In this document: positions 1-9,369 of the stretch, in pieces
How positions within the stretch are numbered: the stretch's first letter is position 1
Layout: each line of letters begins with the position of its first letter
Source: JALYNX01 sp963724825
Lineage (GTDB): Bacteria > Actinomycetota > Acidimicrobiia > Spongiisociales > ZC4RG35
Direction: 5' to 3'
Assembly (NCBI GenBank): GCA_963724825.1
Contig: CAVRWT010000016.1
Span: 1-64,000 of the forward strand
Length of the DNA: 64,000 nt
Made by a program: the position numbers and the translations under genes
Notes under the pieces: model-generated
What the model was told of the DNA's origin: nothing
What the model saw: only the letters and a program-made list of their open reading frames with translations
The model's database searches: none

Positions 1-389
1 ACCTCGTACAGGGTCGCTGAGGAGGCGAAGGTGGAGAGATGCCCGCCGATTCCCTTCTCCCGGTGGTTGGCCTTGATCACCATGACGGCCGCGTTCCATC
101 TGATGAAGCGGCGGATCCGGCGCTCGATGTTCTCGTCGCCAGGGAACTCCGGCTGATCCTCGGCTGAGATGGTGTTCACGTACGGGGTGGTCACCGATCC
201 CGGCACACCGATGCTGGTCTCGTGGGCCCTCTCGAGGAGCTTGGCCATGAGAAACCGAGCCCGATCCGGGCCCTGCTCGGAGACTACGGCGTCGAAGGAG
301 TCGACCCACTCCTGGGTTTCGGTGGGATCAGTGTCCGGGAGCTGATGGATGAACTGGTCTCCGAGGATCAACCCGTGGTCGCCTGGCAT
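1..389 (-). CDS. aceE: Pyruvate dehydrogenase E1 component, homodimeric type (N-terminal part, runs off the window)
   Basis: Reading the minus strand from ATG at 389 gives 129 residues that continue beyond base 1. The translation carries the N-terminal landmarks of AceE: TPYVNTI followed by EDQPEFPGD near residues 68-85, an RRIRRFIRWNA stretch, and GGHLSTFASSATLYE near 115-129. The family decarboxylates pyruvate with thiamine diphosphate and passes the acetyl group to the E2 lipoyl arm. The long homodimeric form, rather than an alpha2beta2 E1, is usual in actinobacteria. The start was chosen because it is the first ATG of the conserved frame; there is no clear Shine-Dalgarno. The identification is secure; only the N-terminal end is visible. 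Confidence 0.85.
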   Translation of the reverse strand, partial: MPGDHGLILGDQFIHQLPDTDPTETQEWVDSFDAVVSEQGPDRARFLMAKLLERAHETSIGVPGSVTTPYVNTISAEDQPEFPGDENIERRIRRFIRWNAAVMVIKANHREKGIGGHLSTFASSATLYE

Positions 390-429
390 GTGCTGGATGC
401 TAGTTAGGGCCGGGCTCGGCGCTCCCAGG

Positions 430-1314
430 TCAAGCGCCGACCGCTCGACTCTCCATTTGGCTCAGCCAGGGCCCGACCACGGCGAGGAATCTCAGCGGCG
501 CGTCCATCTGAGGGGTGTGGCCGGTGTCCTGCATCTGAACGAGTTTCCAATCGGGCCGCAACTGGCAAACGTGCTCGACGGCCGTCGGTGAGACGATGTG
601 ATCGGAAAGGCCTTGCACCACGAGGGTCGGGGCCACGATCGCCCGGATCATCCGGATGTACCGGGCCCGGTTGGCGTAACACGCGGCGATCGAAGTCGCG
701 GTGCGCGCCGTCGCTTCGGCGGTCCACGGCAGCTCTTTGCGAATCCTTGCCATGTCCACAGACGCCTCGATGACCTCCACTGGCACCCGTCCCACGGAAT
801 GGGTGATCATCTGCATGCTGAGGCGAACCAGTTCCTCGGGACTGTGGCCTTCGACGAACCGGCGCCCGTAGGTGATCCCGACACCGGGGGTCGCTTGAAG
901 CGCGAGGCGGATCGCCGTCGGCCAGTCGAATCGGGGGTCCGGGAAGACTGGTGGGGAGGCGGGCGCCACCAGAACCAGCCTGTCGACGAGGTCGGGCCTG
1001 TGGGAGGCGACCATCTGAGAGAGAAGGCCACCGGTCGAGTTGCCAACCAGGGTGGCCCGGCCACCCTCGATCTCAACGAGGTCCTCGATTGCCCTGCGAT
1101 GCGTCTCGAGGCGGTAATCACGTGCCGGGGGGCTGAGCCCGAAGCCGGGGAGGTCCAGGGCGACCACCCTCCCATGTTCGGCGAGGCCGGTCTTGACTGC
1201 GAGCCAATTGGCTGTCGAGCCGCCGAGGCCGTGAACGAGGACGATCGGATCTCCACTTCCGCCGAAGTCCTCACGAAACACCTGCCCGGTGGAAACGCGC
1301 ACATATTCGCCCAT
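430..1314 (-). CDS. Alpha/beta-fold hydrolase
   Basis: This 294-residue protein has the alpha/beta-hydrolase layout: an oxyanion-type HGLGGS near residue 29, the nucleophile elbow GNSTGG near residue 92, a late acid in GLSDHIV, and the catalytic His in DTGHTPQMD near residue 265. A cap region lies between strands 6 and 7. It is probably a soluble esterase, lipase or haloalkane-type hydrolase, but the substrate cannot be read from sequence. It stands between aceE (same strand) and a divergent radical SAM gene whose start lies about 40 bases from its own ATG, so the two probably share a short promoter region. Confidence 0.8.
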   Translation of the reverse strand: MGEYVRVSTGQVFREDFGGSGDPIVLVHGLGGSTANWLAVKTGLAEHGRVVALDLPGFGLSPPARDYRLETHRRAIEDLVEIEGGRATLVGNSTGGLLSQMVASHRPDLVDRLVLVAPASPPVFPDPRFDWPTAIRLALQATPGVGITYGRRFVEGHSPEELVRLSMQMITHSVGRVPVEVIEASVDMARIRKELPWTAEATARTATSIAACYANRARYIRMIRAIVAPTLVVQGLSDHIVSPTAVEHVCQLRPDWKLVQMQDTGHTPQMDAPLRFLAVVGPWLSQMESRAVGA

Positions 1315-1354
1315 AGGAAAAGGCTACCGACAGCCCGTCCTTAGACTCTGGGTC

Positions 1355-2758
1355 GTGCGCCTTCTCCTCGTCTCCACGTACGAGCTCGGCCATCAACCTG
1401 TTCATCTTGCGTTGCCGGCCGCGGAGCTGTCTGCAACGGGAATCGAGGTCGAACTGCTCGACCTCTCGATCGCCCCCTTTGATGTTGCAGTTCTCGAGGG
1501 CGTTGACGCGGTCGCCTTCTCGGTCCCGATGCACACTGCGATGCGCCTGGCAATCGAGGTTGCCTCGATGGTCCGGATGGCGCGGCCCGAGCTGCCCATT
1601 GCCTTCTACGGCCTCTACGCCGCGGTCGGCCGTGACGGAACGGTGGGGCGAGTTGCCGACCTCCTGATCTCCGGCGAGTACCTGCCCGCCCTGAAGGCCT
1701 GGGCTGGTGCCATCTCCAATGGCGGCGAGCCGCCTCAGGGTGTGGTGCTCGGGCTCGACCGGCCAACCTCCATCGTTCCCGACCGGACGACGCTCCCCTC
1801 CAATGATGGCTATGCCCGTCTCGAATGGGAGGGAGAGGCGCGTGTGGCCGCCGCCGTCGAGGCCTCGCACGGGTGCCGGCATCGCTGCCGACACTGCCCG
1901 ATCCCTGTCGTCTACGACGGAAGGATCCGGCTCGCCGGTCTCGAGCCAGTCCTCGCAGACATCGCCAATTTGGTGGCCGATGGAGTTGAGCACGTCACTT
2001 TTGCCGACCCTGATTTCTTCAACGCCCCTCGATACAGCACCGACATCCTCCATGCCGCCCACGATGCCTATCCCGACCTGACTTTCGACGTAACGGTCAA
2101 GGTCGAGCACATCCTGGCTCACAGCTCGGTGTGGCCCGAATTGTCCCGGCTCGGGCTTCTCTTCGTGGTGAGTGCCTTTGAAAGCGTCGACGAGAGGACT
2201 CTCCACATCCTCGACAAGGGCCACACGGTGGAAGACATGACGGGCGCGGTCCGGGTGTTGCGAGAGTCCAGCGTCCACGTTCGGCCCACCTGGCTGCCGT
2301 TCCTGCCCTGGACCCATCCCGATCATCTGGTGGGAATGGTTGAGTTCATCGATTCCCACCAGCTGTGGTCGGCCATGGATCCGGTGCAAATGGCCATCAA
2401 GCTCTTGATTCCCGAAGGCTCGCTCCTCGAGGAGCATCCCGCCGTCACGCCATTCCTCCGAAGCTACGACCCGATGACCCTCACCTGGGCGTGGGAGTTC
2501 GAGCACGCTGCCTCCGAGTTGATGCACAAGGAGCTTGACGCCATTGCGGCCGAAGGCTCCGATTGCGGGGCCGAGGCAGCCGAGACCCTCGGCCTGATGC
2601 GCGTGGCCATTGCCCGGGGAGCAGGCGTCGATCTGGGGCCGATGCCCGGACTCGGCGAGCCGACGCCCCGGTTGACCGAGAGCTGGTTCTGCTGCGCCGA
2701 GCCGACCGCGGGTCAGGCCATCGCGGCCGGCCTGAGCATCGGTAGGGTGCCTGGCTAA
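1355..2758 (+). CDS. Radical SAM protein with N-terminal B12-binding-like domain, function unknown
   Basis: About 467 residues from GTG 1355. An ATG at 1289 also opens the frame but would overlap the divergent hydrolase, and the residues before LLLVSTYELG do not look conserved. The N-terminal 150 residues resemble the Rossmann-like cobalamin-binding domain of class B radical SAM enzymes. The cluster motif CX3CX2C is at Cys174, Cys178 and Cys181, and binds the [4Fe-4S] cluster that cleaves S-adenosylmethionine. The C-terminus ends with a WFCCAEP motif that could bind a further metal. I do not recognise the substrate. Downstream, an ABC exporter begins 18 bases later on the same strand, so co-transcription is plausible. 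Confidence 0.75.
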   Translation: MRLLLVSTYELGHQPVHLALPAAELSATGIEVELLDLSIAPFDVAVLEGVDAVAFSVPMHTAMRLAIEVASMVRMARPELPIAFYGLYAAVGRDGTVGRVADLLISGEYLPALKAWAGAISNGGEPPQGVVLGLDRPTSIVPDRTTLPSNDGYARLEWEGEARVAAAVEASHGCRHRCRHCPIPVVYDGRIRLAGLEPVLADIANLVADGVEHVTFADPDFFNAPRYSTDILHAAHDAYPDLTFDVTVKVEHILAHSSVWPELSRLGLLFVVSAFESVDERTLHILDKGHTVEDMTGAVRVLRESSVHVRPTWLPFLPWTHPDHLVGMVEFIDSHQLWSAMDPVQMAIKLLIPEGSLLEEHPAVTPFLRSYDPMTLTWAWEFEHAASELMHKELDAIAAEGSDCGAEAAETLGLMRVAIARGAGVDLGPMPGLGEPTPRLTESWFCCAEPTAGQAIAAGLSIGRVPG

Positions 2759-2776
2759 CGACGACGGGCAGGCATC

Positions 2777-3715
2777 TTGGCGAGCGTTCTCACCACAAGC
2801 GGCATGGTCAAGAAGTTCGGCGATCTCACCGCGGTGGCCGGGGTCGGCTTCTCGATCGAAGAGGGGGAGACATTCGGCCTCCTCGGTCCCAACGGCGCCG
2901 GCAAGACCACTTCGATTTCGATGATTGCCGGCCTTCTCGAGCCGGATGCCGGCGAGATCACGGTCGCAGGCACTTCGATCTCCCCGACCTCGATTGCCGG
3001 AAAGGCGTCCATCGGGCTGGTTCCCCAGGACCTCGCCATCTACCCCGATCTCACGGCCAGTGAGAACCTGGCCTTTTTCGGCCGTCTCTATGGCATGAAG
3101 GGGGACGAGCTCGAGAAGCGAGTCGACGAGGTTCTTGAGGTGATCGCACTCACCGACCGCAAGGGCGATCTCACCAAGGAGTTCTCAGGCGGGATGAAGC
3201 GGCGACTCAACATCGGGATCGGGCTCCTGCATCGGCCCAAGCTGTTGATTCTCGACGAGCCGACGGTTGGGGTCGACCCACAGTCACGGAACTCGATCCT
3301 CGAATCGGTGGAAAGCCTCTCGGCGGAGGGGATGGCCGTGCTCTACACGACCCACTACATGGAGGAAGCGGAGCGCCTTTGCGACCGGGTGGCCATCATC
3401 GACGAGGGGACCATCAAGGCCGAGGGGACCAGGCGTGAGCTGGTCTCGATGGTCGGCGAGCGTGACCGTGTCGCCATCGCCGCAACCGGGGACCTGAGCG
3501 CAGCGATCGACGCCGCGCACGGAATCCAGGGTGTGTTCGAAGTCAGCCAGTCCGACCAGGGCATGGATGTTCTGGCCGATGAGGCTTCCCGGCTGCTGCC
3601 GGAGCTGCTGGGGAAGATCGCCTCGGCAGGCGCGGTGATCACCGGGGTTGAAGTGGTCGAGCCCAACCTGGAGGCAGTGTTTCTCCATGTGACGGGCAAA
3701 GCGCTTCGGGACTAG
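2777..3715 (+). CDS. ABC-2 type exporter, ATP-binding subunit
   Basis: A 312-residue single nucleotide-binding domain starting at TTG 2777. Walker A is GPNGAGKTT at residues 37-45, the Q-loop follows as PQDLAIYPDLT, the signature is FSGGMKRRL near residue 136, Walker B is LLILDEPTVGVDP, and the switch His is in YTTHYMEEAERL. The DrrA/CcmA-like C-terminal extension is typical of actinobacterial exporters of drugs, lipids or polysaccharide intermediates. Its two permease genes follow at once (3 bases to the first start), so this is a three-gene operon. The ATPase itself is intact, unlike its partners. Confidence 0.9.
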   Translation: MASVLTTSGMVKKFGDLTAVAGVGFSIEEGETFGLLGPNGAGKTTSISMIAGLLEPDAGEITVAGTSISPTSIAGKASIGLVPQDLAIYPDLTASENLAFFGRLYGMKGDELEKRVDEVLEVIALTDRKGDLTKEFSGGMKRRLNIGIGLLHRPKLLILDEPTVGVDPQSRNSILESVESLSAEGMAVLYTTHYMEEAERLCDRVAIIDEGTIKAEGTRRELVSMVGERDRVAIAATGDLSAAIDAAHGIQGVFEVSQSDQGMDVLADEASRLLPELLGKIASAGAVITGVEVVEPNLEAVFLHVTGKALRD

Positions 3716-3717
3716 CC

Positions 3718-4905
3718 GTGGGCCCAGCCACCCGGATCGCCACCAAGGACCTCAAACTCCGGATACGGGACCGCTCTGCATTCATCCTCGGGATCTTTGC
3801 CCCCTTGATCCTGGCGATCATCTTCAAGTTCGTTTTCGGAGCCGCCTTCACCGCCGACTCCCTCGACCTTCGGTTCGGCTTCGTCGACCTCGACGGCTCA
3901 GAGACCTCGCAGGCCTTTCATGACGTGCTCGAAGGGGCGGCGAGCGAGGGCATCCTCACCCTGACCGAGTTCGACACTGCCGATGACGCCGACGCTGCAC
4001 TCGAGGCCGGCGACATCAACGCCTACTACCTCATCGATGCCGGGCATGGAGGAGGCGGTTCAGCGCTGGAGACGACTTCGTGATCCGCGTCGATCGGCGA
4101 TGTCGACGCCCCAACCTCGACCCAGATTGCAGCTTCGTTTTCCGAGCAGTTCGGATCGGGGGTGGCCGGGGTCCAGCTGGCGGTGGCGACCTCGGTTGAG
4201 CTGTTGGATGGGCCTCCACCTCAAGATGTTGCCAGCTGGGGCCAGGAGGCTGCCGGAGCGTGGTCCCTCGTTTGCGATGACTGACGTGGCCACCGAAGTG
4301 CGCCAGCTGGACGGAACCACCTATTTCGCGGCCGGGATGGCGGTCTTCTTCCTCTTCTTCACCGTCCAATACGGGGTGATCGGGCTCCTCGAGGAGCAGC
4401 GCGACGGGACGCTCGCCCGTCTGCTGGCAGCGCCGATCCGGCGCACCAGCGTCATCACCGCCAAGGCCCTGCTCTCCGTACTGGCTCGGGGTCATCTCTC
4501 TCGGAGTCCTGATCGTCGCCACCCATTTCCTGATGGGTGCGATCTGGGGCCCTCCCCTGGGAGTGACGCTCCTGGTGCTCGCCGGGGTCTTCTCCGCGGT
4601 GGCGATCATGGGACTGGTGGGGAGCGTTGCCAAGACCCCCGAGGGTGCCGGCAACCTGGCGTCGATCGTTGCAGTGATCCTGGGCATGCTCGGGGGCACC
4701 TTCTTCCCGGTGGGCCAGGGTGACGACCTGCTGAGCAAGCTGACCTACCTGACGCCTCATGCCTGGTTCCTCAGAGGCCTGGCGAACATCTCGGGCGGGG
4801 CCGAGTGGACTGCCGCGCTGCCCGCAGTGGCGGCCCTGCTCGATATTCGGACTGGTCACCGGCAGCATCGCCTGGGTCGCACTGCGTCGGAGGATCACCG
4901 CATGA
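3718..4905 (+). pseudogene. ABC-2 type permease 1, interrupted by a stop and frameshifts
   Basis: One ABC-2 permease can be reassembled from three frames. GTG 3718 opens a cytoplasmic start and first membrane span (FILGIFAPLILAIIFKFVF), then the extracytoplasmic loop. An in-frame TGA is at 4081. The frame changes near 4255 to reach MTDVATEVRQLDG and a membrane span, again near 4485, and again near 4842. In the last frame the protein would end as VALRRRITA with TGA at 4903-4905, overlapping the next ATG as ATGA. Conserved elements LLEEQRDGTLARLLAAP and LTPHAWFLRGL are intact at residue level. Either the assembly has indels here or the gene is decaying; total length is a multiple of three. Confidence 0.7.
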
Positions 4906-6068
4906 AGGTCTTCGCCATCGCCTGGAACAACGTGCGCCGGATGCTGCGGGAGCGCTCCAACATCTTCTTCGTCTTCATCTTCCCCCTGGCATTGATCCTC
5001 CTCATCGGTGCCCAGTTCGGTGGAGGCGTCGACCCCGTGGTCGGCCTCTATCTCGCTGACGACGGCCGATTGGCGGCAGCAGTCGCCGACGCGAGTCGAA
5101 GCCGAGGACACCCTCGACGTCATCCGGTTCGAAAATGAGGAAGTGCTGGCGACGGCGGTGGAGCATGGTGGTGCCCAGGCCGGGGTCTTTCTCCCTGCCG
5201 GGATGGATGACGACAGCCCAGGCCGGAGAGCAGGTCGAGATCGGATTCGTCTCCCGGCCCGACGGATTCGGCCCGCAGATCCAATCTGTGGTTGGCGCCG
5301 CGATCTCCGAGGTGATGGCACCGGTGACCGCCGCCCAGTTCGCGATGGAGAAGACCGGCGCTTCGTTCGACGATGCCCTGGCGACTGCTCAAGAGCAGGT
5401 GGCGGCGGCTCCCGGGCTGTCAACGGAGGTGACCACGATCGGGGAGGCTCTCTTCCCGACGACTTTGGGAAGGTTCGATCTCGGTGCGTCGTCGCAACTG
5501 GTCTTGTTCGTCTTTCTCACCGCCCTCGCCGGCTCGGCCTCTTTGATCACTCAGCCGCCAGCTGGGGATTTCCCGCAGGATGCTGTCCACCCCCACATCG
5601 ACCGGCACCATCGTGATCGGAGAGGGGACCGGGAGGTGGTCGGTGGCGATGGTCCAGGGCCTCTACATCATGTTGGCCACGTACCTGATCTTCCGGGTCA
5701 ACTGGGGCGACCCGCTTGGCGCCCTTCTGTTGTTGGTCACCTTCGCCGCGGTGGGTGCGGGAGCGGGGATGTTGATGGGAGCGGTGTTCAGCAACGATGC
5801 TCAGGCAACCGGGGTCGGGATCGTGGTCAGTCTGGGTTTGGCCGCCCTGGGGGGCTGCATGCTGCCGGTCGAGTTGTTCTCACCAACCATGCAGAAGGTC
5901 GCTCATCTCACTCCTCACGCCTGGGCTCTCGATGGGTTCGCCGAGCTGGTCCGTCGGAATGGGACGGTGGTCGACATCCTCCCCGAGTTGGCGATCCTGA
6001 CCGTCTACGCCACCGTGCTCCTGTTGCTCGCCTCGTGGCGGCTTCGCATCACCCTGACCCGGACCTGA
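4902..6068 (+). pseudogene. ABC-2 type permease 2, interrupted by frameshifts
   Basis: A second, paralogous permease begins with ATG 4902 (MKVFAIAWNNVRRML, then a membrane span FFVFIFPLALILLIG). The frame is lost near 5095, continues in another frame through FENEEVLATAVEHGG, shifts near 5210 into GEQVEIGFVSRPDGF and the large external loop, and shifts again near 5560 before the C-terminal membrane half (LYIMLATYLIFRVNWGD, LTPHAWALDGFAELV). It ends at TGA 6068. Domain order and length, about 388 residues, are normal for the family once the frames are joined. It would pair with permease 1 to form the membrane part of the exporter. Confidence 0.7.
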
Positions 6069-6076
6069 CTGTTTGA

Positions 6077-6593
6077 ATGGGTGCCATGGCCGACGGTGAG
6101 CAGAGTTCCACCGCCACCCTGGGCAGGATCCTGTCCTGGATCGGCTATCTCTGGCTCGTCTTCGCAGTGCTGTGGGGCCTGGGCGTCGCCGAAGCCATCG
6201 GGATATCAGGGTCGTTCGCCTCCAGCATCGGGCGATCCGTGTTCCCTGCGATCATCCTCATTGGTGTCGGCCGGGTCATGCGCAAGCGATCACAGGCCGA
6301 TCCGAATCAGCCTCAGCCCGACGTCTCGGCGACCCCTGGAACCGACTCCGCCAATCCTTCCCGATGACCGCCCCGTCTTCTCCTATCCGCCACCGGCGCC
6401 GCCAGCCCCAAAGCCCTCGGCCCGACCGGCTTCGCAAGCGAAGCAGCCAGCTGTGCCTCCTGCTGAGCCGATGACCACCGCCGGACAAAGCGAGGTGCCG
6501 CCTCCGTCCGATCCGGGGGTGCCGTTGCCGAAGCACAAGAGCTCCCAGGAGTTGATCGACGAGGCCCGGCAACGCTGGGGGTCACGGCCCTGA
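6077..6593 (+). CDS. Small membrane protein with proline-rich tail (one frameshift)
   Basis: ATG 6077 (or 6086) opens a short protein with one or two hydrophobic segments (IGYLWLVFAVLWGLGV and VFPAIILIGVGRVM), then a charged, proline-rich tail. The first frame stops at 6367. A second frame carries a natural continuation, DDRPVFSYPPPAPPAP, to a conserved-looking end, SSQELIDEARQRWGSRP, at 6593. Joining the frames between about 6300 and 6360 gives about 171 residues; the span is one base over a multiple of three, which fits a single inserted base. I do not recognise a family. It lies 8 bases after the permease gene. Confidence 0.5.
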
Positions 6594-6601
6594 TCCCGGG
6601 C

Positions 6602-8878
6602 TCAGAGCCCGGCTGCGGCCAGACGCCTCGTCTCCCTGACTTCCTCGGCAAACAGGTGCCGACGGCTCTGGACGTCGCTGTCCCTGCCAAGCAGCCCCCG
6701 GTTGTCGGCGAGGGACAGCGCAGATTTGAACATGACCTGACTGGCGCTTTCACCTGAGATCACCCGGCCCTCGATTCGGTACATGCGCGCCCGATCAAGG
6801 CAGGCTTTGAGGAATGCCTTCTCGTTGAAGGCTCCATGGCTGTTCTCGAGCTCATCGCCAACGACCTGGTAGGCGTCGAGGAACGGCAGCACCGCCCATT
6901 GGGCAACTGGCGCCGCCATTCGCCCCAGAACTGAGGTCGCTCCGCTCGTCGACAAGCTCGCTCGCCAGTCGGGCACATCGACCTCCATGTCGACCGAGAC
7001 CGACTCGAGGAAGTCGGCCTTCTCCTGGAAGAAGAACTCGAACTTCAACAGATCGCGCAACTTGAGGATCGTCTCGTCGAAGTCGGCGCCGGTGGCGGTC
7101 TCGGCGCTGGTGAGGGCGTTGAGAGCCATCTCGGCCAGAGCCCTCGGCACGAAGAAGTGGACGATCACGTTGCGGTAGTAGGCGATCCGGACCATCTGGT
7201 CCTCATCGAGCCAGAAGACCCGCCGACCCACTGCGGAGTGGCTGGAGACGTTCTTGTGCTCGGCCAGCCGATCGAGGATGGCTGTCACCCGTTCGGGATC
7301 GGAAAGATCGAGATCCTCGGTCGCAGGCAATCTCCTGGCGGTCACGAACTCTGAGAGCTCCTTGCAGTCCTCGGCCAGCTGCTCTGCGTTCCGGGCATTG
7401 CCTCGTGCGGCGAGGAGGGCGATGGTGACCAACGCCGTTGGTGTGATTGGCGTCACCTGCCCGATCCGGTACATGACCTCGAATGCGAGTTTTTGGAGTC
7501 CGATCGAGGCCTCGTCCTGTGGATCGATCGATGCCAGCCCGGCGGCCACCGACACTGGCTCTCCGAAACGGATGTGGATGTCGCCATAACGGCGGCGGAG
7601 TGACTTGACCGCCCGAAACAGCCACCCCAGCGACTCTTTCTGCTTGCCCATGCCCTGGGCCTCGAGGGCGTAGTCGCCAACGTCCTGGATCTGGTCGTAG
7701 GCGATCGACACCGGGATGAGCTCGATGTCGTCGGTCTTCCCCCGCCGCAGCGAATCAACCACGTAGCTGAGCAGGCCGAAGTGGGGAGCACCGAGCCGGC
7801 CCGACCTGGACCGACCGCCTTCCAGATACCACTCCAGCGGGAATCTCTTCTCGATCAGATAGTCGAGGTAGCCCTTGAGCACCGTCTTGTAGAGGAAGTT
7901 GTCCTTGAAGCTCCTTCGGATGAAGAACACGCCGGTTCGCCGCATCATCGGGCCGATCGGGAAGAAGTTCATGTTGATCCCGCCGGCGGTGTGATTGGGG
8001 GGCAGGTCGTTCTCCCAGAGCATGAATTGAAGGCTGAGCCGATCGAGATTGGACCGGTGCGAGGGGAGGAAGATCACCGGGTGCTCCTGACCCAGTTCGG
8101 CGAGCATCCGAACCTGATCCTGGTCGTAGCGAATGGCTCCGTATCCCTGGCTGTAGAGCTTGTGGATGGCATTGGCGATCAGGTCGATCACATAGGGGGA
8201 ATGGGTTGCGGCGATCTCCCTCAGATAACGCTCTGCGTTGGCTCGCCCGGTCTGAAGGTCGACGTGGGACTCCAGGGAGGCCTCGTCGACGGCGTCGAGG
8301 AACTCCTTTCGAGAGAGGATTGCCTCCGGCACGAATCGTGGGATCTTGTAGCGATTTCCCCTCAGCTTTCTCTCTGCCTGATCGAGGACGCTCCAGGCCC
8401 GCCTCGTGACATAGCTGGCAAGCGGGTCCACCTGCCCGGACCCGACATAGTCGGAGGCGACGTCGGCGGAGAACGCGCCGCGGGCGGCTATCAGCCGCAC
8501 CCGGTCCCGGCGAAAGTTGCGGACCCAGCGGGCGCGGAGCCCGCGTGGGTCTCGGGGGTCTCCCGGCTGGAAGACGTCGGTCCAGCGCACCGACCGACGG
8601 CCATCCTTTGTCTTAGGGGCCATCCACACGACGCGTACCGGGATCAGGTAGAGATTCTCCCCGGAGGCGAGGCGACCACTCAACCCGTCCTCGTCACCCC
8701 CCCAACCCCGGCGGGAAGACGCGATCCTGACCATGTCCGGAGAGCCGCCGGTTTCCCTTCGCAGCCATCCCTCCAACAACGCCACCTCATAGTCCGAGGC
8801 GGCGTCGACCAGATAGAGGGCCTTCGACCCGCTCGGACCGGTGAGCAATGCTTCTGCCTGACTTTCCCCTGGGGACAC
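6602..8878 (-). CDS. plsB: Glycerol-3-phosphate 1-O-acyltransferase (membrane, acyl-CoA/ACP dependent)
   Basis: A 758-residue protein, close to the usual PlsB length of about 800. The acyltransferase block motifs are all visible: HRSNLD near residues 273-278 (catalytic HX4D), GGINMNFFPIGPMMRR then GVFFIRRSF for glycerol-3-phosphate binding, EGGRSRSGRLG, and IPVSIAYDQ. The enzyme acylates position 1 of glycerol-3-phosphate, the first step of phospholipid synthesis, at the inner face of the membrane. The long C-terminal region is typical of PlsB rather than of PlsC. A PlsY and a PlsX are also encoded in this window, so the cell has both known routes to lysophosphatidate. The gene is intact. Confidence 0.9.
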   Translation of the reverse strand: MSPGESQAEALLTGPSGSKALYLVDAASDYEVALLEGWLRRETGGSPDMVRIASSRRGWGGDEDGLSGRLASGENLYLIPVRVVWMAPKTKDGRRSVRWTDVFQPGDPRDPRGLRARWVRNFRRDRVRLIAARGAFSADVASDYVGSGQVDPLASYVTRRAWSVLDQAERKLRGNRYKIPRFVPEAILSRKEFLDAVDEASLESHVDLQTGRANAERYLREIAATHSPYVIDLIANAIHKLYSQGYGAIRYDQDQVRMLAELGQEHPVIFLPSHRSNLDRLSLQFMLWENDLPPNHTAGGINMNFFPIGPMMRRTGVFFIRRSFKDNFLYKTVLKGYLDYLIEKRFPLEWYLEGGRSRSGRLGAPHFGLLSYVVDSLRRGKTDDIELIPVSIAYDQIQDVGDYALEAQGMGKQKESLGWLFRAVKSLRRRYGDIHIRFGEPVSVAAGLASIDPQDEASIGLQKLAFEVMYRIGQVTPITPTALVTIALLAARGNARNAEQLAEDCKELSEFVTARRLPATEDLDLSDPERVTAILDRLAEHKNVSSHSAVGRRVFWLDEDQMVRIAYYRNVIVHFFVPRALAEMALNALTSAETATGADFDETILKLRDLLKFEFFFQEKADFLESVSVDMEVDVPDWRASLSTSGATSVLGRMAAPVAQWAVLPFLDAYQVVGDELENSHGAFNEKAFLKACLDRARMYRIEGRVISGESASQVMFKSALSLADNRGLLGRDSDVQSRRHLFAEEVRETRRLAAAGL

Positions 8879-8913
8879 GGGCCCACTCTATTTGGATGGC
8901 ACAATCCGGCCCC

Positions 8914-9369
8914 GTGCGGCTCGTCCTGCAGCGAGTGTTGGAAGCCGGAGTCACCGTCGAAGGCGAGGTGGTCGCCACGATCGGGCCCGGGCTCCTCGTT
9001 CTGGTCGGCGTTGCGCCGACGGATCAACTGGCCGACGCCAAGGCGGCTGCTGAGAAACTTGCCGGCATCCGACTGTTCGCCGATGAAGCCGGGCACATGA
9101 ACCGTTCCATTGGGGAGACAGGCGGGGAGATCCTCGTCGTCAGCCAGTTCACTCTTCTCGCCGACGCTCGGCGTGGGCGCCGCCCCTCCTTCACGGGCGC
9201 GGCTGACCCGGAGCACGCTGCGCCCCTCATCGAGGCCATGATCGGACAACTCGTGGGCAGCGGGATACCGACCCAAACCGGGAGATTCGGAGCCAGGATG
9301 GCGGTGTCTCTGGTGAACGACGGGCCCGTCACCCTGGTTCTCGAATTCAGCGAGGGTCGGCTGGTCTGA
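8914..9369 (+). CDS. dtd: D-aminoacyl-tRNA deacylase
   Basis: About 151 residues from GTG 8914, chosen because family members start with an M-R-x-V-x-Q-R-V pattern and here the frame reads VRLVLQRV; ATG 8896 is an alternative, six residues earlier. The catalytic and substrate-screening segments are present: GLLVLVGV, SQFTLLADARRGRRPSF (the SQFTL motif) and the C-terminal MAVSLVNDGPVTLVLE (GP motif region). Dtd removes D-amino acids, and also glycine from tRNA-Ala, from mischarged tRNAs. It is divergent from plsB and overlaps the tail of plsY on the other strand by about 20 bases. Confidence 0.9.
   Translation: MRLVLQRVLEAGVTVEGEVVATIGPGLLVLVGVAPTDQLADAKAAAEKLAGIRLFADEAGHMNRSIGETGGEILVVSQFTLLADARRGRRPSFTGAADPEHAAPLIEAMIGQLVGSGIPTQTGRFGARMAVSLVNDGPVTLVLEFSEGRLV

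Noticed and set aside
7781..9100. A 439-residue open frame on the plus strand opposite plsB
   Set aside because: It is antisense to plsB and runs into dtd out of frame; composition is typical of a shadow.
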